From assembly GCF_002019735.1 (NCBI RefSeq), contig NZ_KV917378.1, forward strand, positions 3,684,869 through 3,748,868: a DNA stretch of 64,000 bases, in the 5' to 3' direction. The notes below the pieces were generated by a model that was not told where the DNA came from, did no database searches, and saw only the letters and a list, made by a program, of their open reading frames with translations. Position 1 is the first letter of the stretch. Each line of letters starts with the position of its first letter. The stretch comes from Salipaludibacillus agaradhaerens. GTDB lineage: Bacteria > Bacillota > Bacilli > Bacillales > Salisediminibacteriaceae. The position numbers were made by a program, and so were the translations under genes. Shown one piece after another: positions 1 to 8,091 of the stretch.

Positions 1-609
1 TTAAAGAAGAGCTTGATAAAATTGAAGTACCTAGTCAAAAATTAAATAAAATAATAAGTGAAGAAATGCAATTGGCTAAAAAAAGACAGAAAAAAGCGTA
101 TGTTAAAAATAAGAATCTCTATTTCGCCATCACAGCTGCAGTTCTCTTTTTTTATTGCCCTAATAGTGACAGATTTTAACGGCTTTTTAGATGGTGATTC
201 GAGTGAGAATGTGTCTCCTCTCGTTGATAGTCCTTATTATAATAACCTTAATGAGTTTTATAATCATGCGCAAATCATTGTAAGTGGTACGATGCTTAAC
301 CAAGAAAAAGAAATGGATAGTGGAACAGAGATATCCTATATAATAACAGAGTTATCTGTCTCTAATGTCTATAAAGGAGATTCATTAGTTGAAAGTGTCT
401 TTATTAGACAACTAGATCCAGATAAGGTCGCAACTAATACTGGCGTTATAGAAGAAAATAAAGAGTATTTATTTTTCTTAGAAGGTGATCCACAGGGACA
501 ACTTTTTCCCATATCTGAACAAGTTTTCGTGATTAATGATGATTCAGTATCTAGTAACCAAGGAGATGTTAGTTTTACTTTAGGTGAATTGGGCGATTTA
601 TCTAAATGA
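1..609 (+). pseudogene. 5'-truncated membrane protein with a homopolymer frameshift
   Basis: The 5' end lies outside the window. From base 3 one frame encodes a lysine-rich cytoplasmic segment (starting KEELDKIEVPS) and the first half of a membrane helix (NLYFAITAAVLFF), then stops at about 176. The frame beginning near base 58 carries on with the second half of the helix (FIALIVTDF) and a soluble C-terminal domain ending in GELGDLSK. The two join cleanly if the T7 run at 147-153 is read as T6, so this is a single gene broken by one extra T, or a sequencing error. The layout (short cytoplasmic part, one helix, extracytoplasmic domain) resembles membrane anti-sigma-type proteins, but I see no diagnostic motif. 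Function unknown. Confidence 0.6.
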
Positions 610-686
610 TAATCTAAGTAGTCATCATTCAATTACAAAGGTTAGTTACAATGATTAATATCCAGTTAAAGATTAAGGAGGCGGAT

Positions 687-1265
687 ATGCTGTCAGATTT
701 TAAGAGGAATCTATCGTCTTTAAATGAAATTATCTATTTTGACGATAATGAATTTCTCCGTGAGAAGACCAGTGATCCAGTTTTGTTACAACAGTATATA
801 AAAGAAGCGAATGAGTTTTTAAAAAGTCCTTTAAATGAGCAAGAGGAGTATTTTATTAGAGGAACACTTGGTAACTTGTACAGGGTGAATGGAGAAGCGC
901 CAAAAGCCATTTCCCATCTAACTTTTTGCCGTAATTACGCGAAAAAAGCTCAAGAAACTTCAAAAGAGATAGTCTCGCTAATACGGTTAGGGGAAGCCCT
1001 GAAATATAATAACAATCATAATGATGCACTTAACATGTTCAATCTGGCACTGGAAAAATGTCAGTCTAGTAACACAAAGAACTATATAGACTTCGTGCAT
1101 CAGCATAAAGGAAAATGTCTTATGGAATTGTTAAGGTTAGATGAAGCAGAAAGGTGCTTTTTAGAAGCCCTTAGAATAAGGCAACAAAGAGGGGATGAGA
1201 AGTTAATTAGTTCAACACAAAAGGCAATAGAGTTATTAAAAAAATTTCTGTCTGAGAGAATGTAA
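687..1265 (+). CDS. Tetratricopeptide-repeat protein
   Basis: This 192-residue cytoplasmic protein is almost entirely alpha-helical and shows TPR-like helix pairs from about residue 55 to 175, for example YFIRGTLGNLYRVNGEAPKA and LDEAERCFLEALRIR. TPRs usually mediate protein-protein contacts; the partner cannot be inferred. I chose the ATG at 687 over the one at 651 because TAAGGAGG lies 5-6 bases upstream of it. It sits 78 bases after the broken membrane-protein gene on the same strand and could have formed a pair with it. No enzyme motif is visible. Confidence 0.75.
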   Translation: MLSDFKRNLSSLNEIIYFDDNEFLREKTSDPVLLQQYIKEANEFLKSPLNEQEEYFIRGTLGNLYRVNGEAPKAISHLTFCRNYAKKAQETSKEIVSLIRLGEALKYNNNHNDALNMFNLALEKCQSSNTKNYIDFVHQHKGKCLMELLRLDEAERCFLEALRIRQQRGDEKLISSTQKAIELLKKFLSERM

Positions 1266-1311
1266 ATTAGGCTTTCCTATGACGTTAACGAAGTGTGCTA
1301 ATTGAAAAAAA

Positions 1312-1406
1312 CTCACAGTTCTATAAATCTGTGAAACGTGTTAAAATCTTTCCCAAATAACTGATTTTGCTGTTAATTATCGTGCCAAATTCAGGCCAAG
1401 TTGAGA
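1312..1406 (+). repeat. Degenerate direct repeat, copy 1 (before the kinase gene)
   Basis: This stretch matches 2467-2565 in the same orientation. Shared blocks in the same order are CTCACAGTTCTATA, a CGTRTTAA block, CTTCCCA, CTGATTTT followed by CTGTTA, and AAGTTGAGA. Identity is partial, so these are old copies. They bracket the kinase-like gene. Confidence 0.55.
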
Positions 1407-1511
1407 TTGTGACTTATTTTATACTATTTAAAAAAACAGCATTATACCAAGGGTTTTGGTAAACTTTAATATTAAATATAGAAGATGATTTATATTAAAT
1501 GGAGGGATTAA

Positions 1512-2387
1512 ATGGGCGAAATGCAGGTGATGAATTTAGATAAAGTATCATTTCAATTAAAAGAAAGGCACAACTTCGAATGGCTGACAAATATGGGAGA
1601 AGTATTCAGTGTTTTTGATCAACAAGACTCAGGAAATATATGTTTTGGCATAGAAAAAGACGGGATAAAAAAATTTATAAAGTATGCTGGTGCAAAGACG
1701 AAAGAATATGCTGGACAACCAGAAGATGCGATAGCGATATTGAAGCATTCAATTCCCATTTATGAAAATTTACAACATAAACACTTGATCAATTTACTGG
1801 AGCATTTTGAAACTGAGAAAGGTTATGTATTGGTTTTTGAATGGTTTGTAGGTGAATGTCTTCACTCCCATTGGTCATTTCCGCCACCTCATAAATATAC
1901 TCACCCTGAGTCTCCTTTTTACCGATTTAAGCAATTACCCATTGAACAACGTTTAAAGTCATTTAAGAGTATATTAGAATTCCATCTAAATGTCGAAAGA
2001 AATAACTATGTAGCAGTTGATTTTTACGATGGAAGTATTTTATATGACTTTAAAGATAATGTTACAAAGATTTGTGACATTGATTTATATAAGAGAAAAC
2101 CATTTATTAATACAATGGGGCGACTGTGGGGATCATCAAGATTTATGTCCCCAGAAGAATTTGAATTAGATGCTAAAATTGATGAAAGAACGAATGTATT
2201 TAACATGGGAGCTATCGCATTTGCTCTGTTAGGAGGAGAGCTTGATCGCTCAGATGCAAAGTGGGATGCAGGACAGGAACTTTATCAAGTAGCAATTAAG
2301 GCAGTTGCATTAGATAGATTAGAAAGATATTCAACAATAGAAGAATTCCTATCTGCTTGGGAAACAGCCTTAAAATACGGATCGTGA
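1512..2387 (+). CDS. Divergent serine/threonine protein kinase-like protein
   Basis: The 291-residue protein has a protein-kinase fold signature. A lysine in KKFIKYAG (about K57) fits the ATP-anchoring position. VAVDFYDGSIL (about 168-178) sits where the HRD...N catalytic loop is expected, CDIDLY (about 188-193) replaces DFG, and MSPEEF (about 212-217) matches the APE motif. The catalytic Asp (about D170) is present, but the HRD histidine/arginine, the loop Asn and the DFG glycine are altered, so activity may be weak or absent. GGAGGG six bases before the ATG supports the start. No membrane segment or PASTA domain is seen. It stands alone between two copies of a direct repeat. Confidence 0.7.
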   Translation: MGEMQVMNLDKVSFQLKERHNFEWLTNMGEVFSVFDQQDSGNICFGIEKDGIKKFIKYAGAKTKEYAGQPEDAIAILKHSIPIYENLQHKHLINLLEHFETEKGYVLVFEWFVGECLHSHWSFPPPHKYTHPESPFYRFKQLPIEQRLKSFKSILEFHLNVERNNYVAVDFYDGSILYDFKDNVTKICDIDLYKRKPFINTMGRLWGSSRFMSPEEFELDAKIDERTNVFNMGAIAFALLGGELDRSDAKWDAGQELYQVAIKAVALDRLERYSTIEEFLSAWETALKYGS

Positions 2388-2466
2388 AAGATGTGCCCAA
2401 CGAACTCTGGACGTTAATCTAATTAGAGATACAAAAATCAAAATAACCTTAGTTAAATAAAAAGGG

Positions 2467-2565
2467 CTCACAGTTCTATATATCTTTGCACTCACGTATT
2501 AACACCCTTCCCACATGCTGATTTTTCTGTTAGGTATTTTCCAAAAAGTTTGTGACAAGTTGAGA
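2467..2565 (+). repeat. Degenerate direct repeat, copy 2 (after the kinase gene)
   Basis: This is the partner of 1312-1406 in the same orientation, with the same ordered blocks (CTCACAGTTCTATA ... CTTCCCA ... CTGATTTTTCTGTTA ... CAAGTTGAGA). It and the adjacent palindromic element at 2630-2735 fill the 396-base gap 2388-2783. I see no gene in that gap. Confidence 0.55.
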
Positions 2566-2629
2566 AATGATTTAAATCAAATAGTGCCTTATTCCCTTAC
2601 TTTTGTAGTTGCTGTTAAATCTAATTTAT

Positions 2630-2735
2630 TACAGATTGGGAACTAAACCTCCCGACTCAAAATAGAAAGCAGAGCTAAAGCTATTTAGGCGTGAGCTAAC
2701 CGGATGCTAACGTCCTGATTGAAGGTTCGTTTTAT
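2630..2735 (+). mobile_element. PATE-like palindromic element, family 2, copy D
   Basis: The element is preceded by TTTAT (2625-2629) and ends in TTTAT (2731-2735). It shares CTCAAAATAGA, GAGCTA and a 21-base right end (CTGATTGAAG ... TTTAT) with the copy at 33440-33557, and the equivalent blocks with 16619-16750. It has no coding capacity. A pentanucleotide flank plus a near-terminal palindrome is typical of short elements moved in trans by IS200/IS605 TnpA. The boundaries come from comparing the three copies and that assignment is inference. Confidence 0.6.
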
Positions 2736-2783
2736 AAAAGTGATTCATTCTAATTAGAAATTTATAAAAACTGAGGTAATAAA

Positions 2784-3266
2784 ATGAGAATATACGCAAT
2801 TGAGGAGTCAGGGAAGAATAAGATAATAGAATTTTTTAAGTTACATTGGGGAAGCTCCGAAATGGTTATTTCCAGTGGGGTCTATGATTGTAGTGCGCTA
2901 GATGGTTTTACTAGTATAAATGATGACGGTGAAATTATTGGTGTAATTACTTACATAATCAAAAAGGACGAGTGTGAGATAATTTCATTAAATAGTATTA
3001 AAGAAGGACAAGGAATAGGTACAAGCTTAGTTCAAGCAGTAGAAAGCTTTGCTATCAATAGAAAGTGTAAACTCGTTAGACTCATAACAACGAACGATAA
3101 TTTATTAGCATTAAAGTTTTATCAAAAACGAGGTTTTATCCTGTCTCGAATTATAAATAATGCCGTAGAGAAAGCAAGAAAGATAAAGCCGGATATTCCC
3201 CCGGTTGGTAATGATGGTATTCCTATCAGAGATGAAATTGAATTAATAAAGGTATTGAACTCATGA
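2784..3266 (+). CDS. GNAT-family N-acetyltransferase
   Basis: The 160-residue protein carries the acetyl-CoA binding loop of the GNAT fold (EGQGIGTSLVQA, about 74-85), followed by the usual helix and the strand-loop LALKFYQKRGF near 113-123. It would transfer an acetyl group from acetyl-CoA to an unknown amine substrate in the cytoplasm. The C-terminus contains RDEIELIKVL, a tail seen in small Firmicutes acetyltransferases of this type. GAGGTAATAAA precedes the ATG. The last 40 bases and downstream sequence are partly duplicated at 4940-4997. Substrate unknown. Confidence 0.85.
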   Translation: MRIYAIEESGKNKIIEFFKLHWGSSEMVISSGVYDCSALDGFTSINDDGEIIGVITYIIKKDECEIISLNSIKEGQGIGTSLVQAVESFAINRKCKLVRLITTNDNLLALKFYQKRGFILSRIINNAVEKARKIKPDIPPVGNDGIPIRDEIELIKVLNS

Positions 3267-3359
3267 GAGTAACAATTTAATAAGAGTGAAAATATGAACT
3301 AACAAAGCAAATTATTCAAGGAAGAAGGTTAAAAATAACATACTAAACAGGAGGTCACG

Positions 3360-3836
3360 ATGAGGATTATTACGGATACAGGTAGGAGTTTCGATTTAGA
3401 AAAATTTCTTTCTATGCCATTAGTAGCTCATTTATCAACTATGACAGAAGAGTCGCCGAGGGATTCACCTGTTTGGTTTTGTTGGAAAGATAAAAGGATT
3501 TGGATAATAGGTACTGCTTCAGATACATTTCCAGATAGAATAAGGAAAAATCCCAAATGTGCTATTGGTATTGTAGATTTCAATCAGCATACCGGTCTTT
3601 TTTTACATGCAGGATTTAGAGGGAGGGCAACAGTTAAGCCTTTTGAAAAGGAAATGGCTAATCAGTTACTTTCTCGCTATTTAGGAACTGAAATCGAAGA
3701 ATGGGACCCACGTTTTAAAGATTTAGATGAAAGTAATGTTTTAATATGTTTTAAACCTGAAACAGTAGTCGTGCGTGACCAATCATATGTTCTTCCTGAA
3801 AGGAATAAAAAGGATGGTAATGCAAAAGAAAGCTGA
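3360..3836 (+). CDS. Pyridoxamine 5'-phosphate oxidase-like FMN-binding split-barrel protein
   Basis: The 158-residue protein has the split-barrel pattern of the PNPOx/FMN-binding superfamily: LVAHLSTMTEESPRDSPVWFCWKDKRIWI (about 21-49, in the usual strand order) and a second half with GRATVKPFEKEMANQLLSRYLG. Proteins of this type bind FMN or F420-like cofactors and reduce small molecules; this one lacks features that would fix the substrate. The start has a strong AGGAGG upstream (ACAGGAGGTCACG). It lies between two partly duplicated GNAT ends in the accessory stretch. Confidence 0.75.
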   Translation: MRIITDTGRSFDLEKFLSMPLVAHLSTMTEESPRDSPVWFCWKDKRIWIIGTASDTFPDRIRKNPKCAIGIVDFNQHTGLFLHAGFRGRATVKPFEKEMANQLLSRYLGTEIEEWDPRFKDLDESNVLICFKPETVVVRDQSYVLPERNKKDGNAKES

Positions 3837-3936
3837 CGGGTAGTTTTTCTTGAAAAGGACTGTTTGCACTAACGGAGCAATTAGTTCAATACAAAGGATT
3901 AAATGGATATATATGAGCACTAGTACTGCATAAATA

Positions 3937-4722
3937 GTGTCATCATTTTTATACGATAGCATTGGCTTAACTTATGATACAACTCGTCAAGCAGATCCCG
4001 AAATTACAAGGCGGTTACGAAATCATTTGCAAGTACCTAATGGAAGCAAAGTTCTCGATATTGCTTGTGGAACAGGAAATTATACTAGTGTTTTAGAAAA
4101 AACGGGTTTAAAAATAACTGGAAGCGATGTTTCAGAAGAGATGATTAAGAAAGCTAAAGGAAAATCAAGCACAATAGCTTGGGAAGTAGCGGATGTAAAC
4201 AAACTACCTTATGAGGATAACTTTTTTAAAGGTGTAACTTGTACATTAGCCATTCACCATTTTAATGAACTTTTAACTCCTTTTAGAGAGGTTTTTAGGG
4301 TTCTTGATAAAGGTAGGTTTGTCATTTTTACGTCATCTCCTGAACAGATGAATAATTATTGGTTAAAAGAATATTTTCCAGACGCTATTGAAAAATCAGC
4401 CAATCAAATGCCGAGCGTAGTAGAAGTCGATGATATATTAAAAACGGTTGGATTTAATATTGTGGGTCATGAAACATTTTTAATACAACCAAATTTAAAA
4501 GATTTCTTTCTGTATAGTGGCAAATATGAACCAACGATGTATTTAGATGAAAAAGTACGCTCGGGAATATCTACCTTTGCAAACTTGGCATCTATAGAGG
4601 AAGTGGAAGAAGGTTGTAATAGGCTGAAAACGAACATCGAAACTAATAAAATAGAAGATGTACTTAATGACTTTAGTAGCGACTTAGGTGATTATGTTTA
4701 TATAGTTGCTGAAAAGAAATAA
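3937..4722 (+). CDS. Class I SAM-dependent methyltransferase
   Basis: SAM-binding motif I is clear as VLDIACGTGNYT (about 39-50), followed by GSDVSEEMIKKA (motif II) and LPYEDNFFKGVTCTLAIHHF, a pattern of small-molecule (UbiE-like) methyltransferases. The 261 residues are close to family length. The only start compatible with the frame is GTG at 3937, because an in-frame stop lies directly upstream; no good ribosome-binding site precedes it. Translation may instead rely on the short ORF starting at ATG 3914, which ends just before. The 5' end could therefore be damaged. Substrate unknown. Confidence 0.75.
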   Translation: MSSFLYDSIGLTYDTTRQADPEITRRLRNHLQVPNGSKVLDIACGTGNYTSVLEKTGLKITGSDVSEEMIKKAKGKSSTIAWEVADVNKLPYEDNFFKGVTCTLAIHHFNELLTPFREVFRVLDKGRFVIFTSSPEQMNNYWLKEYFPDAIEKSANQMPSVVEVDDILKTVGFNIVGHETFLIQPNLKDFFLYSGKYEPTMYLDEKVRSGISTFANLASIEEVEEGCNRLKTNIETNKIEDVLNDFSSDLGDYVYIVAEKK

Positions 4723-4858
4723 AGAGTATTAGCAGAACAGAGCTATGGCTTCTTCAACTATAGAAAAGTATTATTTGAGGAGGACATCGCTTCAATATGT
4801 TGAAGATAAGTCAAGGAATATAACAATTTTCTTTCTATTTTGAGGCAGGATGTTGGAA

Positions 4859-5014
4859 ATGAATAAACAGCGTATTAACAATAAAAATACGTGGGATATC
4901 GGTGATATGAGTTTTAGTATAAAAAGGACGGCTCTTCGAATCAGAGATAAAATTGCATTAATAAAGGTATTGAACGGAAGCAACAATTTAATAAGAGATA
5001 CAAAAACTGACTAA
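4859..5014 (+). pseudogene. Relic of a second GNAT acetyltransferase (C-terminal tail)
   Basis: A 51-codon reading frame ends in RIRDKIALIKVLN, almost the same tail as the GNAT protein at 2784-3266 (RDEIELIKVLN). The similarity continues at DNA level past the stop (AACAATTTAATAAGAG in both). None of the acetyl-CoA binding region is present, so this is what remains of a paralogue. It may still be open, but I would not expect a functional product. Confidence 0.5.
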
Positions 5015-5038
5015 GAGATGAGATATGGAGGGATCAAT

Positions 5039-5515
5039 ATGAATAAGTATCAAGGGACTTACATTGGATATGTTAGCTCTTCAAGGAAAGAAATGAGCGA
5101 TGATCATTGGGGGAAAGTCATTAGTAAAATAGTGTTAAATTCTAACCTCCCTGAGGAGTCTCTTAAAGGCTTGGAGGCTTTTTCGCATTTGGAAATAATT
5201 TTTCATATGGATCAAGTAGAACCTGAAAAGATTGTGACCGGCGCTCGACATCCTAGAGGTAATGAGGAGTGGCCAGCTGTTGGCGTATTTGCACAGAGAG
5301 CGAAGGCAAGACCAAACGCGTTAGGAGTATCGAGATGTAGACTTTTAGACATAAAAGGAAGAGAGCTAACCGTTCAAGCACTAGATGCCATCGATGGGAC
5401 ACCTGTGTTAGATATTAAGCCTTATATGAATGAGTTTGCACCTATTGGCGAAGTTAAGCAACCGGCATGGTCTAGTGAGTTAATGAGAGATTACTATAAC
5501 GATGTAGAAGAATGA
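5039..5515 (+). CDS. trmO: TrmO/TsaA-type tRNA (m6t6A37) N6-methyltransferase
   Basis: The protein matches the TsaA/TrmO beta-barrel methyltransferase family. Recognisable parts are the N-terminal IGYVSSSRKEMSDD, the central SHLEIIFHMDQ and the conserved block RAKARPNALGVSRCRLL followed by LDAIDGTPVLDIKPY. TrmO uses SAM to methylate t6A at position 37 of tRNAs. The ATG at 5039 is chosen over 5018 because GGAGGGATCAAT precedes it; this gives 158 residues, normal for the short bacterial form. The motif LDAIDGTPVLDIKPY is essentially diagnostic. The gene lies between debris and a long gap, so it seems to be transcribed alone. Confidence 0.85.
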   Translation: MNKYQGTYIGYVSSSRKEMSDDHWGKVISKIVLNSNLPEESLKGLEAFSHLEIIFHMDQVEPEKIVTGARHPRGNEEWPAVGVFAQRAKARPNALGVSRCRLLDIKGRELTVQALDAIDGTPVLDIKPYMNEFAPIGEVKQPAWSSELMRDYYNDVEE

Positions 5516-5826
5516 ATGTAGTTGGATCAGGTCGAAGAGAACCATTAGAAATACAAATGGCGCTGCTAGTGAGGTTATTCCTAATTTGAAGGATGTGATT
5601 TTTAGTGTGGAACGAGCAGTTAATCATAATGCTTCGGTTCTATAAGAGTTTGAACACTATAATGACTTCCACAGGTAACGATGATTTGACTGTGTGCAGC
5701 GAACAACTATCAGTAAATCCCCATTGCTTCTGTTAGTGATAAAATTTAAATAAAAGAATAATAGTAATTATTCAAGCAGTTGAACAAGCAAAAGCAAATT
5801 TTATCTTTTGGGAAAGGAGGAGGACA
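5516..5826. other. 311-base gap without a recognisable gene
   Basis: I find only short unmatched reading frames, the longest starting at ATG 5514 with 25 codons. GGAAAGGAGGAGG at its right end is the ribosome-binding site of the next gene. No terminator or repeat stands out. Confidence 0.4.
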
Positions 5827-6363
5827 GTGAAAGATAAAATTAATATCATAGGGGCTTCAGGGGCTGGTACGACAACACTAGGCTCTTCATTATCAAAGGT
5901 TTTACCTCATACACATTTTGATTCCGATAATTACTTTTGGGAAACTAAATTTACTAAACAAAGAGATGTTGCTGAAAGTATAAGGAGGCTCGAAAAAGAT
6001 GTATCACTTAGTGAAAGCTGGATTCTTTCAGGAGGAGTTTTGGGATGGGCGGATAACTTTAAAAGTTATTTTGACCTCGTAATATTCTTGTGGATTCCTC
6101 AGGACATAAGGCTTGAAAGGTTAAAACAAAGAGAGTTTCAACGATATGGACATGAGATATTAGCTGGTGGCAGTAAATTCGAACAATCGAAAGCTTTTTT
6201 AGAATGGGCTTCTTTATATGATAGTGCTGGAATGGAAGTGAAAAGTAAAATGTTGCATGAGCATTGGATGGCAGACTTATCGTGTCCAGTATTAAAAATA
6301 GAGGGAGATTATTCAGTCAATGAAAGAGTTGATATGGTCTTAGATTACCTAAAATCTAATTGA
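5827..6363 (+). CDS. P-loop NTPase, adenylate-kinase-like (topology-modulation type)
   Basis: The 178-residue protein begins with a Walker A motif GASGAGTTT (9-17) and continues HFDSDNYFW, a pattern of small nucleoside/shikimate-kinase-like enzymes. FDLVIFLWIPQDIRLERLKQRE (about 82-103) corresponds to the LID/arginine-rich region. It probably phosphorylates a small substrate using ATP in the cytoplasm, but the substrate is not readable. The GTG start at 5827 has a very strong AAAGGAGGAGG upstream. It has no obvious operon partner. Confidence 0.7.
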   Translation: MKDKINIIGASGAGTTTLGSSLSKVLPHTHFDSDNYFWETKFTKQRDVAESIRRLEKDVSLSESWILSGGVLGWADNFKSYFDLVIFLWIPQDIRLERLKQREFQRYGHEILAGGSKFEQSKAFLEWASLYDSAGMEVKSKMLHEHWMADLSCPVLKIEGDYSVNERVDMVLDYLKSN

Positions 6364-6518
6364 ACTCCAGGGGCGTCAAATGAGACATGCAAAAGGGATT
6401 AGAAAATTTATGAGATATATTGTGAAAGCTTTATTAGTTGAATAATTGTTACTGAACTAATGAATAGTTTATTGAAAAAGAAGGACTTAAAAACAATAGA
6501 AAAAAAGGAGAAAAGCAT

Positions 6519-7280
6519 TTGTTAGGTTATTATAATAAACTTTCATCAGAAGTATATGATATGGACAAATATATTGGGCGTTCATTTGGGGATGTGGAGT
6601 TTTATAGCGATAGATTAGCTTCTTGTAAGGGTGACATTCTTGAACCAGGAGTTGGAACTGGTCGAATTCTCATTCCGTTTTTAGAAAGAGGCTTGAAAGT
6701 TGATGGCTTTGATGTATCACAAGAGATGTTAAAAATATGCCGCAATAACTGTGAAAAAAGAGGGCTTAATCCCAAATTATTTGAAGGACATATGGCGTCA
6801 TTTTCAATAGACACAAAATATGAAGCTATTGTCGTGCCAACTGGTACATTCTTATTGTTACATAAGAGAGAAGATTCTATTAAAGCACTAAAAAATTTTT
6901 ATAACCATCTTACAAATGACGGTAGGCTAATTTTGGATATTTCTTTACAAACTGATTTATCCGTTGATAAAGTATCAACAAGAACTTGGGAATCAAGGAA
7001 TGGTGATATTATTACATTGGAAACTAAAGTAGTTGAGGTTGACTATATTAACCAATATACAATATCTCATAATCGCTATGAAAAATGGGCTAATAGCGAA
7101 CTAATACAAACAGAATTAGAACGGTTTCCACTAAGGTGGTTTGGAATTGAAGAGTTTAAAATGCTTCTTGAAAATATGGGTTTTGATGATATCGTAATTT
7201 CGGCAGATTACAAGTACGGCCAATATCCAACTGATTCAAGTGAAATGATTACATTTGAAGCTACTGTAAATAAAGAGTAA
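6519..7280 (+). CDS. Class I SAM-dependent methyltransferase
   Basis: Motif I reads ILEPGVGTGRI (about 40-50), followed by GFDVSQEMLKICR. The 253 residues end in a typical mixed-sheet C-terminus (FEMITFEATV type). It begins with TTG at 6519, supported by AAAAAGGAGAAAAGCAT. It differs clearly from the methyltransferase at 3937 (EPGVGTGR versus DIACGTGN), so it is not a recent duplicate. The substrate is probably a small molecule, but nothing fixes it. Confidence 0.75.
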   Translation: MLGYYNKLSSEVYDMDKYIGRSFGDVEFYSDRLASCKGDILEPGVGTGRILIPFLERGLKVDGFDVSQEMLKICRNNCEKRGLNPKLFEGHMASFSIDTKYEAIVVPTGTFLLLHKREDSIKALKNFYNHLTNDGRLILDISLQTDLSVDKVSTRTWESRNGDIITLETKVVEVDYINQYTISHNRYEKWANSELIQTELERFPLRWFGIEEFKMLLENMGFDDIVISADYKYGQYPTDSSEMITFEATVNKE

Positions 7281-7319
7281 CATTTTTCTTCATAAACAAA
7301 CGAGATATGTTAATTGTAA

Positions 7320-7341
7320 TGAGGGGGCTAGTCCCCCCACT
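7320..7341. terminator. GC-rich hairpin between convergent genes
   Basis: GAGGGGG-CTAGT-CCCCC forms a short, very GC-rich hairpin between the converging methyltransferase and the minus-strand gene at 7351. It has no clear U-run on either side, so a terminator role is only likely. Confidence 0.4.
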
Positions 7342-7350
7342 TACTCAATT

Positions 7351-7713
7351 TTACACGTTTGCTTCTAGAATATACTTGGCTTGATGGGTTTCAACGATCG
7401 CTTGATTTTCGTCGACGGAGAGAGACATCTTATCTTCCAGCGGAATGTCGAAATGATGAGCTGGCAATGGGCCTGACGCATGTTCCGAGCCTTGAATGGC
7501 CCCTTCGCCACGAAGCACCAGTTCATGATTGGCTACATACCCGTCTGGATCTCTACTCTCACGATCACTAAACGTGACTGCCTCTAACGTCATGGAGACT
7601 TGATCTGAATCGGTTATCGACGTCATTCCTGCTCCATATTCCAGTTTTGAAATCATAAGCTTCTGTCCTTTATGAGCTTCCAGCCACTCGGTTAATTGTT
7701 GCATCGCATTCAT
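7351..7713 (-). CDS. Conserved-looking hypothetical protein
   Basis: I do not recognise this 120-residue protein. It is soluble and acidic, and mostly beta-strand by pattern (KLMISKLEYGAGMTSITD, VSMTLEAVTFSD, YVANHELVLRG). There is no signal peptide, cysteine or nucleotide-binding motif. The minus-strand start is well supported by AAGGGGGATCACAT before ATG. It is transcribed away from rtcB, with about 380 bases between them that contain a protein fragment. Codon use and start signals suggest a real gene, but the function is unknown. Confidence 0.65.
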   Translation of the reverse strand: MNAMQQLTEWLEAHKGQKLMISKLEYGAGMTSITDSDQVSMTLEAVTFSDRESRDPDGYVANHELVLRGEGAIQGSEHASGPLPAHHFDIPLEDKMSLSVDENQAIVETHQAKYILEANV

Positions 7714-7783
7714 ATGTGATCCCCCTTGTCAATTCTTTTTCTAGTGTATCCGAGAAGGGGAGGCGCTATGCGATTGATAAGCT

Positions 7784-7924
7784 TTAGAGCGCTTCATCTA
7801 GTTCGAGCAAAATAACGTTTTCTTGTTCTGGAACGCTGCCGAGGCCACCCCCTCTGATTTTAAAGCTAGCCATACCCCTTTGTGAATAATTGACAACGGT
7901 CACATGTGTTTGCCAATGAGTATT
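7784..7924 (-). pseudogene. Fragment of an unidentified protein
   Basis: On the minus strand 46 sense codons remain open between two stops and read like a genuine C-terminus (THWQTHVTVVNYSQRG ... SVPEQENVILLELDEAL). The only in-frame ATG is internal and lacks a good ribosome-binding site, so this looks like the tail of a lost gene. It is the main content of the 378-base gap 7714-8091; the rest holds only the rtcB leader. Confidence 0.35.
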
Positions 7925-8091
7925 TCAACTGTCGGCATAATCCACTATCTAATTTTCCTCATTTGTCCCTCCATTTTCTATTGAAGGAATTCCATATGAA
8001 TGAAATATGTGGTAGTGTTATCCAATAAGAGTGACTTAAAAGCTAATCACTACGTTTGATTGGCTGATAGGAAGAAAAGGAGAGAAGAACG

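Noticed and set aside
7359-7571. 70-codon plus-strand ORF
   Set aside because: Antisense to the minus-strand gene 7351-7713, which has a clear start signal and longer frame.
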